A stretch of 49,181 bases of DNA, from assembly GCA_001275005.1 (NCBI GenBank), contig JWZX01003254.1, positions 1 through 49,181 on the forward strand. The letters are read 5' to 3'. A program made the translations under genes and the position numbers. This DNA is from Chrysochromulina tobinii (lineage: Eukaryota; Haptophyta; Prymnesiales; Chrysochromulinaceae). The notes under the pieces are model-generated. The model did not search any database and was not told where the DNA came from. It saw only the letters and a list, made by a program, of their open reading frames with translations. This document shows, piece after piece, positions 47,901-49,181 of the stretch. Position 1 is the stretch's first letter. Every line of letters starts with the position of its first letter.

Positions 47901-48816
47901 TGCGCGCGAGATGATGAGGGAGGTGCGAGATGCGCGCGAGGCGCGCTTCGGCGGCGCCGACGAGAGTGCCTTCTCTCCCTTGAGTCCCTTGAGTCCGGGT
48001 GCAGGCGATACGGCGGAGATGGTGGGTGGCGGCCACCCGTCGGCTCGCGCACTGATGGCGATGATGCAGAGCGTCGTGATGAGTCGCGAGGAGTCGTACG
48101 AGGACGTGGCGGCGCTGCAGGCGAGGCAGGAGGCCGAACGCCGGAGCGTCACTGCGATGATGCGCGCCGAGCTCAAGCAGGCCCATGCCGAGCTACTCGC
48201 AGATAAGGAGCTCGAGCGGCAGGAGCTCCTCGTCCAGAGCCGTCTCGAGCGACGCCAGCTGCAGCACGCCCTGGACGAGCGGCACCGCGCGCTCAACGCC
48301 GAGGTCCACCTGAAACAGACGGAGGCGCGCGCTCTCAAGGAGGCCATCGCCGGGCGCAAGGCGTCGCGCAGCTTCACCGGCAGCTTCGTGCGCCAGCAAA
48401 ATGCGATGATCCGTCAGTTGCAGTTGGGCGACCTGCGCCGACGAAAGGAGGAGGTGCTTCAAGCGACGCAGCAGCACACGGAGCAGCAGCGCAGGCAGGC
48501 GGAGGACTTCAAGCATTCGGCGGCTTCCGAGGCGCGCAGGCGCGCTCAGGCGCTGCGCGAGGGCAACCGGAAAGAGAAGCTCGAGCTCGAAAAGAAGCGC
48601 GAGGCGGTCGAGGTGACTCGGCAGCGAGAGCTAGACCTTGTGCACCTCAAGCAGCTGCAGCTTCGCGAGATCCGCACGATGCTCTCCCAGCCCGTTGACC
48701 TCTCTACTGGCCTGCCCGCCTCGATGGCTACAGCTACGGCTGCGGGGTTGATGACTATTGGGCGGCCTTCCTCTCCCAAGAACCTCAATGAGCCAGGGTC
48801 CACGACTCCCACTTGA
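44977..48816 (+). CDS. LRR and IQ-motif coiled-coil protein (LRRIQ-like)
   Basis: About 1279 residues from the ATG at 44977 (GCGATGGC context). Residues about 25-150 hold leucine-rich repeats (LDLRELALNDVDEI, LQVVLLSANLFQQL, LKKLDLARNGITALP, LVVLYLHDNQLGSL) with a cap motif (NPLAKHPSYRHYCVN). IQ-like calmodulin-binding motifs lie near 222-242, 395-415 (VQAAVRGHVSRRANL), 609-650 (LQRVWRSIACRAK) and 830-850 (CIQAAALAMRSRK). A decapeptide Pro-rich repeat separates the first two. The last 350 residues are coiled coil (KRLERRQL-type heptads, RQAEDFKHSAASEARRR). LRR plus IQ plus coiled coil is common in ciliary/flagellar proteins such as LRRIQ3, so an axonemal role is inferred. Confidence 0.85.
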   Translation: MAPLSKLDAWTIVERTTKETAKEAVGLDLRELALNDVDEIGVCSSLQVVLLSANLFQQLSPNAFFQCTRLKKLDLARNGITALPDRNIWGQLRELVVLYLHDNQLGSLHALGELVGLPMILRLTAYDNPLAKHPSYRHYCVNSLISLRALDLHVVSDEELIEGATFPPSLCTKCPAASLPIFAPLPPQHLPAPATDQALLAELRTELRELNHTHARLSPVLKLQSAARSIVPRRRLAVLKKESGQAAAAKEYARQKLAQDKARREAEERERAEAAERERLEKLAASGRPTSHIEATKELLAAPSPKAPTPQAFAVALAATAAPAEPSPKAPTPKDPSPLAPPPKDPSPKVPTPKDPSPKVPTPKDPSPKAPTPKDPSPKQPLPPSDPPTPEQEKAAVSVQAAVRGHVSRRANLARHTANLHAPYLYVQTRHVHELEALLLEALGRELAEQVYFEPTDCYTIRHSGELPTDLTNPPLSGLLIRQRAQQPPKYKLRLTCMPREAKELKALSRSYVRPTKAELRLLQKAFEAADREDRGVQMSYVRRQLVRLVLPDVIHFGAVLNAASARNADLLRTMGVDPSQAALSPKVLSELLVPLTPPAIDVVLATVTLQRVWRSIACRAKVQPSLTQRLIRLRASTRMQRWWRWWLVKERLRMLRLVRERVIATTSNKLYLPTAVYEDLKGKYPLHAKGLWPEHSSLKFTFAHTHEQNLQYFVLPDALRPEMPHWAAPRIPIAQTRSLQQPQESLALLTVGVRMASVPKAQLKRFVSREWTCLGFLSTLEASRRVALLTAISYEPLALRTIHGRLQGTYFAPLFLYTWEELERWEAASCIQAAALAMRSRKLFSVMLKHARARMEEERKGRAAARAKNSLFSQVGSIDVEATVPPPPKELATRPQTSPATGPNLNLSLEQLERMIDGQAEVLGVYGLPPTISAQGEIGKVLSEQLAREAKGVREMSAATSLLLAERRAAEVAAAREMMREVRDAREARFGGADESAFSPLSPLSPGAGDTAEMVGGGHPSARALMAMMQSVVMSREESYEDVAALQARQEAERRSVTAMMRAELKQAHAELLADKELERQELLVQSRLERRQLQHALDERHRALNAEVHLKQTEARALKEAIAGRKASRSFTGSFVRQQNAMIRQLQLGDLRRRKEEVLQATQQHTEQQRRQAEDFKHSAASEARRRAQALREGNRKEKLELEKKREAVEVTRQRELDLVHLKQLQLREIRTMLSQPVDLSTGLPASMATATAAGLMTIGRPSSPKNLNEPGSTTPT
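45952..46113 (+). repeat. 30-bp tandem repeat encoding PSPKxPTPKD
   Basis: About five copies of a 30-bp unit encode PSPKAPTPKD-type decapeptides in the LRR/IQ protein. The period is a multiple of three and the units differ by a few substitutions. Confidence 0.9.
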
Positions 48817-49181
48817 CGGGGCCACCATACATTGTTTCAGGCATACACTTCTATACACTATAGTAGACTCTGGATGGGAGGACGAGCTTTTCGGCATGTG
48901 TTACAGTACCCGAATGAAACGTCCGCCCTGGCGTGGTGTGGCTTTCGTTCGATTTACTATTACTTGTTCGTATTACGAATTCCAATTGCACATTACGGTT
49001 TGTCGTTTCCTGCGTTTACGCGGTCGGGGGTGCGTATAGCCGTATACGCAGAAACCTGTGTATACGCGAGGGGGTACGTATACGCACCCGCTTTGTATAC
49101 GTACTACCGCTCGCGTAAACGTATCTAGCCGCGTATACGCACCCGGGTGCGTGTACGCACCCGCTGCGTAAATGCACCCAG
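48817..49181. other. Intergenic 3' end with GTATACGC-type repeats
   Basis: After the LRR/IQ stop there is no recognisable gene. From about 49020 to the end the sequence is made of variants of GTATACGCACCC and its reverse complement, including a near-perfect 24-bp palindrome at 49133-49156 centred on CCCGGG. Confidence 0.75.

Noticed and set aside
1-49181. Prokaryotic defence system, CRISPR array, prophage or IS element
   Set aside because: There are no regularly spaced direct repeats with unique spacers, no transposase or integrase, and the gene content and introns are eukaryotic.

Overview
This window is eukaryotic nuclear DNA. It is GC-rich and gene-dense, and it carries typical eukaryotic genes (PDS5 cohesin regulator, BET-type double bromodomain/NET protein, TRIP4/ASC-1, cytosolic-type AspRS and ValRS, LRR/IQ protein). 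It has short GT-AG introns of about 70-195 bp and no operons, tRNA genes or CRISPR. Organellar-looking presequences sit on several proteins of bacterial type: a DHH-CBS phosphoesterase, a bacterial-type xanthine phosphoribosyltransferase and a Deg protease. A Cys/His-rich protein of a style common in haptophyte-like genomes is also present. Together these suggest a unicellular alga with a complex plastid, such as a haptophyte or pelagophyte. The lineage is inference, not proven.

Layout. 0.2-2.0 kb (-): five-exon CHK/EcKinase-like phosphotransferase. 2.3-5.5 kb (+): TRIP4/ASC-1 fused to an AlkB dioxygenase. 5.9-7.8 kb (-): aspartyl-tRNA synthetase. 8.0-10.7 kb (+): HMG-box protein. 10.8-11.8 kb (+): Cys/His-motif protein. 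12.3-14.1 kb (+): C2H2/WW-like/CCCH protein. 14.8-16.9 kb (+): Deg-type serine protease. 17.3-17.7 kb (-): small two-TM HIG1/ENOD93-like protein. 18.3-20.4 kb (-): ITPase-like/xanthine phosphoribosyltransferase fusion. 20.8-25.3 kb (+): PDS5. 26.0-27.8 kb (-): DHH + two CBS domains. 28.0-28.9 kb (+): phosducin-like/thioredoxin-fold protein. 29.1-29.7 kb (+): unknown multipass membrane protein. 30.2-33.1 kb (-): coiled-coil protein. 33.3-34.1 kb (-): SGNH hydrolase. 34.3-37.3 kb (+): valyl-tRNA synthetase. 38.0-39.1 kb (+): GLG1-like type I membrane protein. 39.8-40.9 kb (-): AP endonuclease. 41.5-42.6 kb (-): BET-type protein. 43.2-44.9 kb (-): GH43-like glycosidase with a trefoil-like tail. 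45.0-48.8 kb (+): LRR/IQ coiled-coil protein.

The genes do not form one pathway. Several concern genome maintenance and chromatin (TRIP4-AlkB, AP endonuclease, PDS5, HMG, BET) and two charge tRNAs. Many neighbours are head-to-head with only 72-400 bp between start codons, so shared bidirectional promoters are likely.

The most interesting signals are: (1) an intron inside the TRIP4-AlkB gene whose ends are a nearly perfect 30-bp direct repeat spaced exactly one intron length apart, with weaker copies of the same pattern in introns of the kinase gene, which points to intron birth by tandem duplication of an AGGT-containing exon segment; (2) the TRIP4-AlkB fusion, which joins on one chain two activities that in humans meet as partner proteins (ASCC and ALKBH3); and (3) a fusion of a degenerate ITPase/Ham1-like domain to xanthine phosphoribosyltransferase.
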